From NCBI RefSeq assembly GCF_007993815.1, contig NZ_VJWE01000011.1, positions 1,364,001-1,428,000 on the forward strand: DNA of 64,000 nt, read 5' to 3'. How positions within the stretch are numbered: position 1 is the first letter of the stretch; each line of letters opens with the position of its first letter. The translations under genes and the position numbers were made by a program. Source of the DNA: Acidovorax delafieldii (GTDB lineage Bacteria; Pseudomonadota; Gammaproteobacteria; Burkholderiales; Burkholderiaceae_C). The notes beneath the pieces are model-generated. The model was not told the origin of the DNA. It made no database searches and was given only the letters and a program-made list of their open reading frames with translations. Shown here piece after piece: positions 39,545 through 49,966 of this stretch.

Positions 39545-40987
39545 ATGTCCATGCCTACCCGCCGCGCCACCAAGATTGTTGCCACCCTGGGTCCTGCATC
39601 GAGCGATCCGGCGCTGCTGGAGGCGATGATCCGAGCGGGGGTGAACGTGGTGCGGCTGAACTTCAGCCACGGCAAGGCGCAGGACCACATCGATCGCGCC
39701 GCCACCGTGCGTGCCGCTGCCCAGCGCGCAGGCCGCGAGGTGGCCATCATGGCCGACCTGCAGGGGCCCAAGATCCGTGTGGGCAAGTTTGCCGAAGGCA
39801 AGGTGCAGCTGGAATCGGGTGCCAAATTCGTGCTCGACGCCTCGCGCACCGAGCTGGGCGACATCGAAGGCGTGGGGCTGGACTACAAGGAGCTGCCGCG
39901 CGACGTGAAGGCGGGCGACCTGTTGCTGCTCAACGATGGCCTGATCGTGCTCACCGTGGATGCGGTGCGGGGCGAAGAAGTACACACCACCGTCAAGGTG
40001 GGCGGCGAGCTGTCGAACAACAAGGGCATCAACAAGAAGGGCGGCGGACTCACGGCACCGGCCTTGACAGCCAAGGACATGGAAGACATCCGCACGGCGA
40101 TGAGCTTTCAGGCCGACTACGTGGCCGTGAGCTTTCCCAAGAACGCGACCGACATGGAAATGGCGCGCCAGCTGTGCAATGTGGCTGCTTCCGAGTACCG
40201 CCACAAGCCAGGCCTGATCGCCAAGATCGAGCGCGCCGAGGCCATCCCGCACCTGGAGGCCATCCTGCGTGTCTCCGACGGCATCATGGTGGCGCGTGGC
40301 GACCTGGCCGTGGAAGTGGGTAACGCGGCCGTGCCCGCGCTGCAAAAGAAGATGATTCGCATGGCGCGCGAGCTGGACAAGGTCGTGATCACCGCCACGC
40401 AGATGATGGAAAGCATGATCACCAATCCCGTGCCCACGCGCGCCGAGGTGAGTGACGTGGCCAACGCCGTGCTGGATGGCACCGACGCCGTGATGCTGAG
40501 TGCCGAGACGGCCGCAGGCCGCTACCCGCTCGAGACCGTGGAAGAGATGGCCACCATCTGCGCCGCGGCCGAAGCGGCGGAAGACCACCAGCTCGATGCC
40601 GACTTCACCGGCCAGACCTTTGGCCGCATCGACCAGTCCATCGCCATGGGCGCGCTGTTCACCGCCCACCACCTGGGCGCCAAGGCCATCGTCGCCATGA
40701 CCGACAGTGGCGCTACTGCCTTGTGGATGAGCCGGCACAGCATCCGCATCCCCATCTATGCGCTCACCCCCAAGGTGGCCACGCAACGCAAGATGGCCAT
40801 GTACCGCAACGTGCGCCCTTTGCTGATGGACACCAGTGCTGACCGCGACACTGCGCTGGATCAGGCCGAGCGCCACCTCAAGAGCCGCAACATCGTGCAA
40901 AAGGGGGATGTGTACGCCATCACCTGCGGTGAGCCCATGGGCGCACCCGGCGGCACGAACATGCTGAAGATCTGCGTGGCCAGCTGA
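39545..40987 (+). CDS. pyk: Pyruvate kinase
   Basis: This 480-residue enzyme makes pyruvate and ATP from phosphoenolpyruvate. It begins with TKIVATLGPASSDP and NVVRLNFSHG, has the PEP/Mg site KIERAEAIPHLEAIL with MVARGDLAVEVG near residue 255, and the TQMMESMI stretch. The C-terminal allosteric domain is complete. ATG 39545 follows GAGAGAAAAGAG; the frame is open from 39503. Monocistronic by its spacing. Confidence 0.95.
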   Translation: MSMPTRRATKIVATLGPASSDPALLEAMIRAGVNVVRLNFSHGKAQDHIDRAATVRAAAQRAGREVAIMADLQGPKIRVGKFAEGKVQLESGAKFVLDASRTELGDIEGVGLDYKELPRDVKAGDLLLLNDGLIVLTVDAVRGEEVHTTVKVGGELSNNKGINKKGGGLTAPALTAKDMEDIRTAMSFQADYVAVSFPKNATDMEMARQLCNVAASEYRHKPGLIAKIERAEAIPHLEAILRVSDGIMVARGDLAVEVGNAAVPALQKKMIRMARELDKVVITATQMMESMITNPVPTRAEVSDVANAVLDGTDAVMLSAETAAGRYPLETVEEMATICAAAEAAEDHQLDADFTGQTFGRIDQSIAMGALFTAHHLGAKAIVAMTDSGATALWMSRHSIRIPIYALTPKVATQRKMAMYRNVRPLLMDTSADRDTALDQAERHLKSRNIVQKGDVYAITCGEPMGAPGGTNMLKICVAS

Positions 40988-41060
40988 CCGATCGAAGGGT
41001 TGCTCCCTCACCGCTGCGGGTCAGCGTCCCGGGCGGGAGTCCGGCGGCGCTGGGCGGCGG

Positions 41061-41624
41061 TCAGTGCGCGTTGCCTTGTGGCGACTTGTGCTCCAGGGCT
41101 GCTTGCCAGCGCGGTGCGCGCGCGGCCAGTGCGTGGATGGCCGCCGCTGCCAGCCCCCCGGTGACCAGGCCCGCCAGCACATCAGACGGGAAGTGCACTC
41201 CCAGGCAGACGCGGCTCCAGACCATGGCGGCTGTGACCGCCGCGGCCAGCCAGGTCAGCCCGCGAACCGGCCGCAGGGCAAGACTCGCCGCCAGCGCGGC
41301 GGCGCCTGCCACATGCATGCTGGGAAAGCCTGCGCGCGCTGCGTGCTCGATCCACTGGACGCCAATGCCCAGCTGCGCAGGCCGCGGCGCCGGCACCGCC
41401 AGTCGCAACAGCTGTACTCCTACCCACGCCAGGGCCATGGACGCGAGCGCCAGCACCAGGGCGCGCCGCTGCGCTGCGTTGCCCAGCACAAAGCTGCCGA
41501 GCAGCAGGCCGCCCATGGCGGTGGGTAGTTGCTGTGACACCCACCGTGCCACCGCCACCACGGCAGGCAAGGTCGCGGCGTCGGCATTGAGGGCCTGAAA
41601 CAGGGCCAGATCGAGTTCAAGCAT
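41061..41624 (-). CDS. PAP2-family membrane phosphatase, second gene of pair
   Basis: This 187-residue protein has about five membrane segments and the acid-phosphatase motifs in relaxed form: VPAPRP, FPSMHVAG (catalytic His near residue 103) and SRVCLGVHFPSDVLAG with the nucleophilic His. Family members dephosphorylate lipid pyrophosphates or phosphatidic acid. It overlaps the upstream PAP2 gene by eight bases, so the two are translated from one message. Confidence 0.8.
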   Translation of the reverse strand: MLELDLALFQALNADAATLPAVVAVARWVSQQLPTAMGGLLLGSFVLGNAAQRRALVLALASMALAWVGVQLLRLAVPAPRPAQLGIGVQWIEHAARAGFPSMHVAGAAALAASLALRPVRGLTWLAAAVTAAMVWSRVCLGVHFPSDVLAGLVTGGLAAAAIHALAARAPRWQAALEHKSPQGNAH

Positions 41625-42378
41625 GGGAGCTGTCCGGTGGCGTGGTGGTGCTGGCGAAATGCGGGAAGCGTGGACGCAGAGCCGTGGCCGCCAGGTCGCA
41701 AAGCCAGCCGGTGACCCAGCACAGCCAGCCCGTCCACAGTGTGTGGCTCATGAAATGGGCGCCCCGTACCTGCTGGGCCGCACCCAAGACGAACCCCGCC
41801 AGCAACGCACCCGCCAACCACCAGCGTGCGGCCGACGGTAGCTTGTGGCGCAATGCGAAGTAGCCTCCCAAAAAGGCGAATCCCGCCGACGCATGGCCCG
41901 CCGGAAAACAGCGACCGCTACCGCCATCGAGCACACCCAGCGCCCAGTGCGACACATGGCGCGCCACGCCGCCAAATTGTGCGAGGTCCCACGGGCAACT
42001 GGTGGCGCTGAGGTTCTTGGTGATGCTGACCACGGCCAGCGAGAGCAGGGCGCTCACGGCCATCTGCAGGCGCTCGCTGGCGTCCAGCTTGCGCAGAAAG
42101 CCGCGTGGCCACCACACGCTCAGCGCCAGCAGGAGCACCAGCAGCCAGCCCAGACGGCGGGCGCCTTCATGCAGCACCTGTACGAAAAACCACTGGTCCC
42201 GCATCGGAAACCCGTTGGACGATCCAAACACCTGCGCAAACGCCAAGTCCTGCCCTGCGGCATCCCAGGCCACCACACAGGCCAGAGCGCCCAGGGTCCA
42301 GAAAAGCAGCGTGTGGCGGTGAGAGGGGGCGTGGGGTGTGATGGGCGCGGTGGACGGCGCGACGGGCGAAGGCTGCAT
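41617..42378 (-). CDS. PAP2-family membrane phosphatase, first gene of pair
   Basis: This 253-residue integral membrane protein has a hydrophilic N-terminus, several membrane segments and the PAP2 motifs KNLSATSCPWDL near residue 130, CFPAGHASAGFAF with a His near residue 168, and QQVRGAHFMSHTLW. It resembles lipid A or undecaprenyl-pyrophosphate phosphatases (LpxE-like, YeiU-like). It is divergent from a PmrA/QseB-type regulator; a PmrA-like box lies in the gap. Envelope remodelling under that system is the best inference. Confidence 0.78.
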   Translation of the reverse strand: MQPSPVAPSTAPITPHAPSHRHTLLFWTLGALACVVAWDAAGQDLAFAQVFGSSNGFPMRDQWFFVQVLHEGARRLGWLLVLLLALSVWWPRGFLRKLDASERLQMAVSALLSLAVVSITKNLSATSCPWDLAQFGGVARHVSHWALGVLDGGSGRCFPAGHASAGFAFLGGYFALRHKLPSAARWWLAGALLAGFVLGAAQQVRGAHFMSHTLWTGWLCWVTGWLCDLAATALRPRFPHFASTTTPPDSSHA

Positions 42379-42401
42379 GTGCCGGAAGATAGGCGGGCGT
42401 A

Positions 42402-42418
42402 CTTAACGCCGTCTTAAA
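42402..42418. promoter_or_regulatory. PmrA/QseB-like direct repeat CTTAAC-N5-CTTAAA
   Basis: Two CTTAA half-sites with an 11-base period match the known PmrA-box pattern. The box lies 23 bases before the PAP2 start and 52 bases before the response-regulator start, so one site could serve both genes. Confidence 0.55.
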
Positions 42419-42470
42419 GCCGGTGCCGCCCTTGTCCCGCCCCTGTCCGATGGGCTGCGACAATGCCTGC

Positions 42471-43175
42471 ATGCGAATACTCGTGGTCGAAGACGATGCG
42501 GGCATAGCCAGTGGCCTGCGCAGCAATCTGCAGCAACGCGGCTATGCGGTGGATGTCAGTGACGGCGTCGCCAGTGCCTGGAGTGCCCTGCGCGCCGAGC
42601 GTTTTGACGCTGTGCTGCTGGACCTGGGGTTGGTGGACGGTGACGGTAGCGAACTGCTACGGCGTCTGCGCCTGAGCCCGCCCGCCACCGGGGCTGCATC
42701 GGCAGCTCTGCCGGACCCCGCTACGCCGGTCCTCATCGTCACGGCGCGTGACCAGGTGCACCAGCGCATCGCTGGGCTGGACCAGGGCGCAGATGACTAC
42801 TTGACCAAACCCTTTGATGTGGATGAGTTGGACGCGCGTTTGCGGGCGCTACTGCGGCGCGCGGCGGGACGGACGTCGCCCACCATCCGTCTGGGCGATA
42901 TCGAGCTGGATCCAGCGACCCGCACGGTGCGCCAGCAAGGCAAACCCGTGGAAATGTCTCCGCGCGAGTTTTCCGTGTTGTTGGTGCTGCTGGAGGCGCG
43001 GGGCCGGGTGCTGTCGCGCCAGCAGATCGAGGAACGCCTGTACAGCTGGGATGCCGCTGTGGAGAGCAATGCGGTCGAGGTCCACATCCACCACCTGCGC
43101 CGCAAGCTGGGCAGTGCCTGTATCCAGACCATGCGCGGGGTGGGTTATTTCATGCCGCAGGAGAAACCGGCGTGA
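42471..43175 (+). CDS. OmpR/PhoB-family response regulator (PmrA/QseB-like)
   Basis: This 234-residue regulator has a receiver domain with the acidic pocket VVEDD, phospho-acceptor Asp in LLDLGLVDGD near residue 52 and Lys in DDYLTKPFD. A winged-helix output domain follows (EMSPREFSVLLVLLEARGRV, then VEVHIHHLRRKLG). The receiver has an unusual Ala/Pro-rich loop of about 18 residues at 66-85. It overlaps the kinase gene by four bases and is divergent from the PAP2 pair. Confidence 0.9.
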   Translation: MRILVVEDDAGIASGLRSNLQQRGYAVDVSDGVASAWSALRAERFDAVLLDLGLVDGDGSELLRRLRLSPPATGAASAALPDPATPVLIVTARDQVHQRIAGLDQGADDYLTKPFDVDELDARLRALLRRAAGRTSPTIRLGDIELDPATRTVRQQGKPVEMSPREFSVLLVLLEARGRVLSRQQIEERLYSWDAAVESNAVEVHIHHLRRKLGSACIQTMRGVGYFMPQEKPA

Positions 43176-44563
43176 ACGCACCCACCGCTCCTCGCCCGGC
43201 GCCAGCGCGTCGCCCATCGCTGACCCGGCAACTGTTGCTATGGTCGCTGGGGGCACTGGCCATTGTCTGGGGCAGCTTCGTCTTCATTGGCTACCAGACC
43301 GGTGTGCACGAGGCCGACGAGCTGACCGACGGGCACCTGGCCAGCGTGGCCGCGCTGCTGCTCAACCTGCGGGCCACCGAGGCGATGCAAGGCCCGCAGC
43401 GTACCGAGCGCACCCCCACGCCCTGGCTCAAATCGCACGATTACCAGCAGACCATCAGCGTGGTGCAGTGGGATGCGCAGGGGCGGGTGCTATCCCTCAC
43501 GGGTTCGGTGCCCGAGCCGCCTTTCAGCGATGCCGAGGGGTTTGCCGACCTCACGCTGGGCCTGGACAAGGTGGCCTGGCGCAGCTTCTCGCAATGGGAT
43601 GCGGAGCGCACCCGCAAGATCATGGTGATGCTGGAGCTGCGCGAGCGGGACGAGCTGGCGGATGACATTGCCGGACAGCTCATCGAGCCTGGTCTGTGGT
43701 TGCTGCCTGTGGTGTCTCTGGCCCTGGGGCTCGCGCTGTGGCGGGGCTTGCGGCCGTTGTATGCGCTGTCGGCCGACGTGGCGGCGCTGGATCCCACCAA
43801 TGCCCAGCGCCTGGCCTCGCGCCATGCCTGGAACGAGTTCGAGTCGGTCGTGGCATCGATCAACACCTTGCTGGACCGCCAGCAGGTCGCCATGGTGCGC
43901 GAGCGCCGCCTGGCCAATGAGGTGGCCCACGAATTGCGCACCCCGCTGTCCTCCATCGCGCTGCAGGCCAGCGCCCTCGCGGGGGAGCTGACGGAAGAGG
44001 CCCGGGCCCAGTCGCTGGCGCGCATCGGCCAGGATGCTCTGCGTGCGGGTCACGTTCTCAACCAGCTGCTGGCCCTGGCCCGCGCCAGCCGGGCCGAGCT
44101 GCACGAAGCCAAGGCGCCCGTGGACCTGAGCGCACTGGCGCGGTCGGTGTGCGCCGACTATGCCCAGGCGGCGTGGAAACGCGGCGACGACCTGGCCCTG
44201 TCGGCCCCGCCCGCGCTCACCGTGCCCGGCCATGCGGTGTTGCTGGACATCGCAGTGCGTAATCTGGTGGAAAACGCGCTCAAGCACACGCCCGAAGGCA
44301 CGCAGATTGCGGTCCAGCTGGGCTCCGCCGAAGCTGTTGGCGCGTGGCTGCAGGTGTGTGACGACGGGGCACGCCACCAGGTGGGGAGCGCGGCGGGTCG
44401 CACAGCAGCGGTGCCGGTGGACAGCCTGCATCTGGGGCATGAAATCCTGCGCCGGGTGGCGGACATCCATGGGGGGCACTTTGGCGCAGCACCTGCACCG
44501 GCGCCGTTTACCACCTGCTACCGGTTGGATTTGCCATCGCCGCCCGTATCGGCCCCCGGTTAA
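43172..44563 (+). CDS. Sensor histidine kinase with degenerate ATP-binding domain
   Basis: This 463-residue inner-membrane kinase has a first membrane segment at about residues 22-43, a periplasmic sensor domain, a second segment at about 172-192, a HAMP-like linker and the H-box [12 protein letters not shown] with His253. The N-box [13 protein letters not shown] is intact (Asn364, Asn368). The G1 motif reads CDDGARHQ instead of DxGxG, and the GLGL loop reads HLGHEI; the ATP lid is short. Kinase activity may therefore be reduced. It pairs with the upstream response regulator. Confidence 0.85.
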   Translation: MNAPTAPRPAPARRPSLTRQLLLWSLGALAIVWGSFVFIGYQTGVHEADELTDGHLASVAALLLNLRATEAMQGPQRTERTPTPWLKSHDYQQTISVVQWDAQGRVLSLTGSVPEPPFSDAEGFADLTLGLDKVAWRSFSQWDAERTRKIMVMLELRERDELADDIAGQLIEPGLWLLPVVSLALGLALWRGLRPLYALSADVAALDPTNAQRLASRHAWNEFESVVASINTLLDRQQVAMVRERRLANEVAHELRTPLSSIALQASALAGELTEEARAQSLARIGQDALRAGHVLNQLLALARASRAELHEAKAPVDLSALARSVCADYAQAAWKRGDDLALSAPPALTVPGHAVLLDIAVRNLVENALKHTPEGTQIAVQLGSAEAVGAWLQVCDDGARHQVGSAAGRTAAVPVDSLHLGHEILRRVADIHGGHFGAAPAPAPFTTCYRLDLPSPPVSAPG

Positions 44564-44654
44564 AATTACGAGTTACCAAGCGGTTACCGCCGCGTTGCCA
44601 GGTGCTACAGCGCCTCGCGCCCTCCTTCTTCAACCCACCACGGACCCCACGACC

Positions 44655-45719
44655 ATGCCCCTCGTTTCGATGCGCGAACTGCTCGACCATGCCGCTGCCA
44701 ACAGCTATGGCATCCCTGCCTTCAACGTCAACAACCTGGAGCAGGTGCAAGCCGTGATGGCTGCTGCGGACGAAGTGGGCGCTCCCGTCATCCTGCAGGC
44801 CAGCGCTGGCGCACGCAAGTACGCGGGCGAGCCCTTCATCAAGCACCTGATCCAGGCGGCGGTCGAGGCCTTCCCCCACATCCCGCTGGTGATGCACCAG
44901 GACCACGGCACCTCGCCCAAGATTTGCCAGGGTGCCATCGACCTGGGCTTTGGCTCGGTGATGATGGACGGCTCGCTGATGGAAGACGGCAAGACCCCTT
45001 CGTCCTTCGACTACAACGTTGAAGTGACGCGCAAGGTGGTGGACATGGCGCACAAGGTGGGCGTTACGGTCGAAGGCGAACTGGGCTGCCTGGGCAACCT
45101 CGAAACCGGGGACGCGGGCGAAGAAGACGGCATTGGTGCCGTCGGCAAGCTCGACCACAGCCAGATGCTGACCGATCCCGAAGAAGCCGCCGTGTTTGTG
45201 AAGGCCACCCAGCTGGACGCCCTGGCCATCGCCATCGGCACCAGCCATGGCGCCTACAAGTTCAGCCGCAAGCCCACGGGCGACATCCTGGCCATCAGCC
45301 GCGTGAAGGAAATCCACCAGCGCATCCCCAACACCCACCTGGTGATGCATGGCTCCTCGTCGGTGCCTGCCGAACTGCTGGCCATCATCAACCAGTACGG
45401 CGGCAAGATGAAGGAAACCTACGGCGTGCCCGTCGAGGAAATCCAGGAAGCCATCAAGCACGGCGTGCGCAAGATCAACATCGACACCGACATTCGCCTG
45501 GCCATGACGGGCGCGGTGCGCAAGTTCCTGTTTGAGAACCCCGACAAGTTCGACGCCCGCGAATGGCTCAAGCCCGCCCGCGAAGCGGCCAAGCAGGTCT
45601 GCAAGCAGCGCTACCTGGAGTTCGGCTGCGAAGGCCAGGGCAGCAAGATCAAGGGCCTGAGCCTGCAGGCTGTGGCGGCCCAGTACGCCTCGGGTGCGCT
45701 GGCGCAAGTGGTGAACTGA
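44655..45719 (+). CDS. fba: Class II fructose-bisphosphate aldolase
   Basis: This 354-residue zinc aldolase of the Calvin-type subgroup splits fructose 1,6-bisphosphate. It has the zinc-binding HQDHGTSP with Asp83 and His84, [15 protein letters not shown] near residue 139, [10 protein letters not shown] and the phosphate-site [11 protein letters not shown]. The frame is open upstream into the kinase gene, but ATG 44655 gives the family start. A strong terminator follows 33 bases after the stop. Confidence 0.95.
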   Translation: MPLVSMRELLDHAAANSYGIPAFNVNNLEQVQAVMAAADEVGAPVILQASAGARKYAGEPFIKHLIQAAVEAFPHIPLVMHQDHGTSPKICQGAIDLGFGSVMMDGSLMEDGKTPSSFDYNVEVTRKVVDMAHKVGVTVEGELGCLGNLETGDAGEEDGIGAVGKLDHSQMLTDPEEAAVFVKATQLDALAIAIGTSHGAYKFSRKPTGDILAISRVKEIHQRIPNTHLVMHGSSSVPAELLAIINQYGGKMKETYGVPVEEIQEAIKHGVRKINIDTDIRLAMTGAVRKFLFENPDKFDAREWLKPAREAAKQVCKQRYLEFGCEGQGSKIKGLSLQAVAAQYASGALAQVVN

Positions 45720-45752
45720 TCGTTGGCACCAGGCCCTGCGGGGCCGCTGCCC

Positions 45753-45786
45753 AGCCTGGCTGCTTTGTGCTGCCAGGCTTTTTTTT
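45753..45786 (+). terminator. Intrinsic terminator of fba
   Basis: AGCCTGGC (45753-45760) pairs with GCCAGGCT (45772-45779) around an 11-base loop, followed by an eight-T run. It is a canonical rho-independent terminator. Confidence 0.9.
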
Positions 45787-46036
45787 GCCTGTTTCCGGAG
45801 GGAGACTGGGGAGTTCCCTCTACTGCAGACAAAGGCGACAGCGACAAGATTTTCTTCATGTAAGCTCGCGGTCAGCTTGCCCACCGGCAGCGCCGCAAGA
45901 AGTGTCCGATACCAGGGCGCTTTCAACACATTTTTCACCAGCTACACCGAGCTGGTTGTTGCATGGCAGAAGCCGTCGAGGGACGGACTTGGGTGCCGTG
46001 GGATGATTGAAGGCGAATTCGTATGAACCTTTCTCT
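45787..46036. other. Gap after fba terminator with no supported gene
   Basis: Together with the terminator this makes a 317-base space without a gene. It is somewhat AT-richer toward 45850-45960. I see no convincing promoter or RNA element and no conserved frame. It should hold the promoter of the following lipoprotein gene. Confidence 0.35.
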
Positions 46037-46762
46037 ATGACTCTGACCATTTCAAAGTTCCGGCGGCTGTTGCCTGTGTTGGCTGTGACGGTGTTCACGG
46101 TGGCGTGCGCGCCCCTGACCGTTCCTCCCAAGTCCGAATATCCAGTCGGGCGTGCCCGCCTTGTACTGCCGCCGGGGGCCTGGCAGGACCTGGGCACTTC
46201 GGAGGAAGCCGTTGCGGGTTCCGGAGGCCGTACCTCACTTCAAACACGTGACGTGGGGCTGCGTGGTGCGCAAGGCGAATGGCTGGCTGCGCTGCGCGTG
46301 CAGACCAACCGCACCAGCGACCTGCGTGGGTCTCCGCAAGGGGTGGGGTATTGCCCGGCACAACAGGACGTCATGGTGAAGGATTCTGCCGATGGCAGCC
46401 CTGTGCGGGCCGATTGCCTGCGCTTCAAGCTTTGGGCGAGCAGCCCCAAGTGGCTTGAAAAGAACCGGCCCGACCTCGTTCAATGGATGGCCAGCCGCCA
46501 GATCGCGTTGAAAGCACCCTATTCGCATGTTGCCTATGGTTACGTCACTGAAGCGGGTGTATGGGTGGTGGTGGATGCCCTGGTCGATCAGCGGTTGTTG
46601 AGCTCCCGTCCGCGCAATAACGAAGAATTCCTGGTGGCGGGCCGGCCCGCACAGCAGTGGGCCTATGACCTGGCCCAGGCCGTGCGCCTGAGCTCCGGCA
46701 TGGTGGACGGCCACCTGGCCATTCCGCCCTTCCCGTTCCCTGCGCCCACATCCAAACCCTAG
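46037..46762 (+). CDS. Hypothetical lipoprotein
   Basis: This 241-residue protein has a signal with a TVAC lipobox (Cys24 from ATG 46037). A TTG at 46007 is an alternative start. The mature part has alternating beta-like stretches (ARLVLPPGAWQDLGTSEEA, then HVAYGYVTEAGVWVVVDALV) and two cysteines (GYCPAQQ, ADCLRFK) that may pair. I recognise no family. It precedes pntA by 63 bases and is probably exported to the envelope; a link to transhydrogenase is not indicated. Confidence 0.6.
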   Translation: MTLTISKFRRLLPVLAVTVFTVACAPLTVPPKSEYPVGRARLVLPPGAWQDLGTSEEAVAGSGGRTSLQTRDVGLRGAQGEWLAALRVQTNRTSDLRGSPQGVGYCPAQQDVMVKDSADGSPVRADCLRFKLWASSPKWLEKNRPDLVQWMASRQIALKAPYSHVAYGYVTEAGVWVVVDALVDQRLLSSRPRNNEEFLVAGRPAQQWAYDLAQAVRLSSGMVDGHLAIPPFPFPAPTSKP

Positions 46763-46825
46763 CGCGCCAGTCCTCCCCTGCCTGGCGGCCTTGCATAACG
46801 ATTACGAAACTCGAGGAGACCTCTG

Positions 46826-48424
46826 ATGCAGACAAGCCCCGTCCCGCAGCCGCAGCGTATCGGCGTGCCAAGGGAAACCTTTCCCGGTGAAAAGCGCGTG
46901 GCCACCGTGCCCGATGTGGTGGAGAAGCTGATCAAGCTGGGCTTCACTGTCGCGGTGGAGTCTGGGGCTGGGGATGCCGCCAACTTCAGTGACGATGCCT
47001 ACCGCGCTGCGGGCGCCGAGATCGTGGGCGACGCTGCCTCGCTGTGGGCTGCATCCGATATCGTCTTCAAGGTCCGCCCGCCCAGCAGCGATGAAGTGGC
47101 GCTGATGCGCGAGGGCACGACGCTCATCGACTTCATCTGGCCCGCCCAGAACCCTGAACTGATGCAGCAGCTGGCGGCCCGCAAGGCCACGGTGCTGGCC
47201 ATCGACTGCCTGCCGCGCACACTGTCGCGCGCCCAGAAGATGGACGCGCTCACTTCCACCGCAGGCGTCAGTGGCTACCGCGCTGTCATTGAGGCGGCCA
47301 ATGCCTTCGGCCGCTTTTTCAACGGCCAGATCACTGCCGCGGGCAAGGTGCCGCCGGCCAAGGTCTTCATCGCAGGCGCTGGCGTGGCGGGGCTTGCTGC
47401 CATCGGCACGGCAGCCAACCTGGGCGCCATCGTGCGCGCCAACGACACGCGCGCCGAGGTGGCCGACCAGGTCAAGTCGCTGGGTGGTGAGTTCGTCAAA
47501 GTGGACTACGAGGAAGAAGGCTCGGGCGGCGGCGGCTACGCCAAGGTCATGAGCGAGGGCTTCCAGGCCGCACAGCGCAAGATGTATGCGGAGCAGGCCA
47601 GGGACGTTGACATCATCATCACCACCGCACTGATTCCGGGTAAACCTGCCCCCAAGCTCATCACCGCTGAAATGGTGCAGAGCATGAAGCCCGGCAGCGT
47701 GATCGTGGACATGGCCGCCGAGCAAGGTGGCAACTGCGAGCTGACCGTGCCCGGCCAGGCCGTGGTGCGCCATGGTGTGACCATCGTCGGCTACACCGAC
47801 CTGGCCTCGCGCCTGGCCAAGCAGTCGTCCACGCTGTATGCCACCAACCTGTTGCGCCTGACGGAAGAGCTGTGCAAGGCCAAGGACGGCGTGGCCGTGG
47901 TCAACATGGAGGACGACGCGATCCGCGGCCTCACTGTGGTCAAGGAAGGCTCGATCACCTGGCCTGCGCCGCCGCTCAAGCAGGCGCCGGCACCCGCGCC
48001 CAAGGCGGCAGCCCCGGTGGCCGAGAAGAAATCGAGCCACGGCACAGGCGCACCCATGTCCGCCAAGACGCTGACCATCGTTTTTTCCGTGCTGGCTGTG
48101 CTGTTCTGGGCCATCGGTGCCTACGCGCCCGTGGCCTTCCTGGGGCACTTCACGGTGTTCGTGCTGGCCTGCTTCATCGGCTACATGGTGGTGTGGAACG
48201 TTACACCCGCGCTGCACACGCCGCTGATGAGCGTGACCAACGCCATCTCCAGCATCATCGCCATCGGCGCGCTGGTGCAGATTGCGCCGCCCGATGCGGG
48301 CATCAACGGGCGCCCGGACGGTCTGATCCTGTGGCTGGCCTTTGCGGCCTTGGTGCTCACGGCCATCAACATGTTCGGCGGCTTTGCGGTCACGCGCCGC
48401 ATGCTCGCCATGTTCCGCAAGTAA
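46826..48424 (+). CDS. pntA: NAD(P) transhydrogenase alpha subunit
   Basis: This 532-residue subunit joins the NAD(H)-binding domain I and the first part of the membrane domain II, as in E. coli PntA. Domain I shows [20 protein letters not shown] at the start and the Rossmann segment [20 protein letters not shown] near residue 184, followed by the mobile loop region [11 protein letters not shown] Pro/Ala-rich linker near residue 385 leads to four hydrophobic segments. It lies 35 bases upstream of pntB. The complex couples proton entry to NADPH formation. Confidence 0.95.
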   Translation: MQTSPVPQPQRIGVPRETFPGEKRVATVPDVVEKLIKLGFTVAVESGAGDAANFSDDAYRAAGAEIVGDAASLWAASDIVFKVRPPSSDEVALMREGTTLIDFIWPAQNPELMQQLAARKATVLAIDCLPRTLSRAQKMDALTSTAGVSGYRAVIEAANAFGRFFNGQITAAGKVPPAKVFIAGAGVAGLAAIGTAANLGAIVRANDTRAEVADQVKSLGGEFVKVDYEEEGSGGGGYAKVMSEGFQAAQRKMYAEQARDVDIIITTALIPGKPAPKLITAEMVQSMKPGSVIVDMAAEQGGNCELTVPGQAVVRHGVTIVGYTDLASRLAKQSSTLYATNLLRLTEELCKAKDGVAVVNMEDDAIRGLTVVKEGSITWPAPPLKQAPAPAPKAAAPVAEKKSSHGTGAPMSAKTLTIVFSVLAVLFWAIGAYAPVAFLGHFTVFVLACFIGYMVVWNVTPALHTPLMSVTNAISSIIAIGALVQIAPPDAGINGRPDGLILWLAFAALVLTAINMFGGFAVTRRMLAMFRK

Positions 48425-48459
48425 TCCGATAACGACAAGAACAACGAGGAGCACAGAAC

Positions 48460-49872
48460 ATGTCCCAAAGTCTCGCTACCGTGGCCTACCTGGGCGCGGC
48501 CATTTTGTTCATCCTGAGCCTGGGTGGGCTCTCCAACCCTGAAACCTCGCGCCGGGGCAACCTGTTCGGCATGGTCGGCATGGCGCTGGCCGTGCTGGCC
48601 ACGGTGTTCGGCCCGCGCGTGAGCCCTGCAGGTGTGGCCTGGATCGTCGGCGCTCTGGTCATTGGCGGCGGCATCGGCCTGTATGCGGCCAAGGTCGTCA
48701 AGATGACCCAGATGCCCGAACTGGTCGCGCTCATGCACAGCCTGGTGGGCCTTGCGGCTTGCCTGGTGGGGTTTGCCAGCTATGTCGATACCTCGATTCA
48801 GCTGCAGGGTGCCGAGAAGATCATCCACGAGGTGGAGATTTATGTGGGCATCCTGATTGGTGCCGTCACCTTCAGCGGCTCGCTGATTGCCTTTGGCAAG
48901 CTCAACGGCAAGATCGGCGGCAAGCCGCTGCTGCTGCCTGGCCGCCACTGGCTCAACCTGGCTGCGCTGCTGATCGTGATCTGGTTCGGCCGCGAGTTCC
49001 TGCGCGCCGAGACCGTCGAGCAAGGCATGGTGCCGCTCATGGTGATGACGGTGATTGCGCTGCTGTTCGGTATCCACATGGTCATGGCCATTGGTGGTGC
49101 CGACATGCCGGTGGTGGTGTCCATGCTCAACAGCTACTCGGGCTGGGCGGCGGCGGCCACGGGCTTCATGCTGTCCAACGACCTGCTCATCGTGACCGGC
49201 GCGCTCGTGGGTTCTTCGGGCGCCATCCTGTCCTACATCATGTGCAATGCGATGAACCGCAATTTCATCAGCGTGATTGCGGGGGGCTTTGGTTCGGGCG
49301 CGGGCACGCCCGCCAAAAAGGGCGAAGCTGCCGAGCCTCAGGGCGAGGCCGTACCCGTCAGCTCCGCTGAGACGGCCGAGCTGCTGCGCGACGCCAAGAG
49401 CGTCATCATCGTGCCCGGTTACGGCATGGCCGTAGCCCAGGCGCAGCACACGGTGTACGAGATCACCAAGACCTTGCGCGAGAAGGGCGTGGATGTGCGC
49501 TTTGCCATCCACCCCGTGGCAGGCCGCATGCCCGGCCACATGAACGTGCTGCTGGCCGAGGCCAAGGTGCCCTACGACATCGTGATGGAGATGGACGAGA
49601 TCAACGAGGACTTCCCCGATGCCGACGTGGCCATGGTCATTGGCGCCAACGACATCGTGAACCCCAGCGCGCTGGACGATCCGTCCAGCCCCATCGCTGG
49701 CATGCCGGTGCTCGAAGTGTGGAAGGCCAAGACCTCCATCGTGATGAAGCGCTCGATGGCCTCGGGCTATGCCGGAGTGGACAACCCCTTGTTCTACAAG
49801 GACAACAACCGCATGCTGTTTGGCGATGCCAAGAAAATGCTGGATGAGGTACTGACCGCGCTCAAGAGCTGA
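48460..49872 (+). CDS. pntB: NAD(P) transhydrogenase beta subunit
   Basis: This 470-residue subunit has the rest of membrane domain II (about eight or nine segments) and the NADP(H)-binding domain [19 protein letters not shown] near residue 315, [18 protein letters not shown] and the terminal GANDIVNP. Length matches E. coli PntB. It starts with AGGAG upstream and follows pntA. The conserved His in the membrane channel (MHSLVGLAA) is present. Confidence 0.95.
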   Translation: MSQSLATVAYLGAAILFILSLGGLSNPETSRRGNLFGMVGMALAVLATVFGPRVSPAGVAWIVGALVIGGGIGLYAAKVVKMTQMPELVALMHSLVGLAACLVGFASYVDTSIQLQGAEKIIHEVEIYVGILIGAVTFSGSLIAFGKLNGKIGGKPLLLPGRHWLNLAALLIVIWFGREFLRAETVEQGMVPLMVMTVIALLFGIHMVMAIGGADMPVVVSMLNSYSGWAAAATGFMLSNDLLIVTGALVGSSGAILSYIMCNAMNRNFISVIAGGFGSGAGTPAKKGEAAEPQGEAVPVSSAETAELLRDAKSVIIVPGYGMAVAQAQHTVYEITKTLREKGVDVRFAIHPVAGRMPGHMNVLLAEAKVPYDIVMEMDEINEDFPDADVAMVIGANDIVNPSALDDPSSPIAGMPVLEVWKAKTSIVMKRSMASGYAGVDNPLFYKDNNRMLFGDAKKMLDEVLTALKS

Positions 49873-49966
49873 CGGGCATAATTCCTCCACAATAAAAGCA
49901 CGATCGTGCTGAAAAACATCGACGTGCTTGCAGGACCCCCATAAAACCTACCAGGAGACAATCCCA

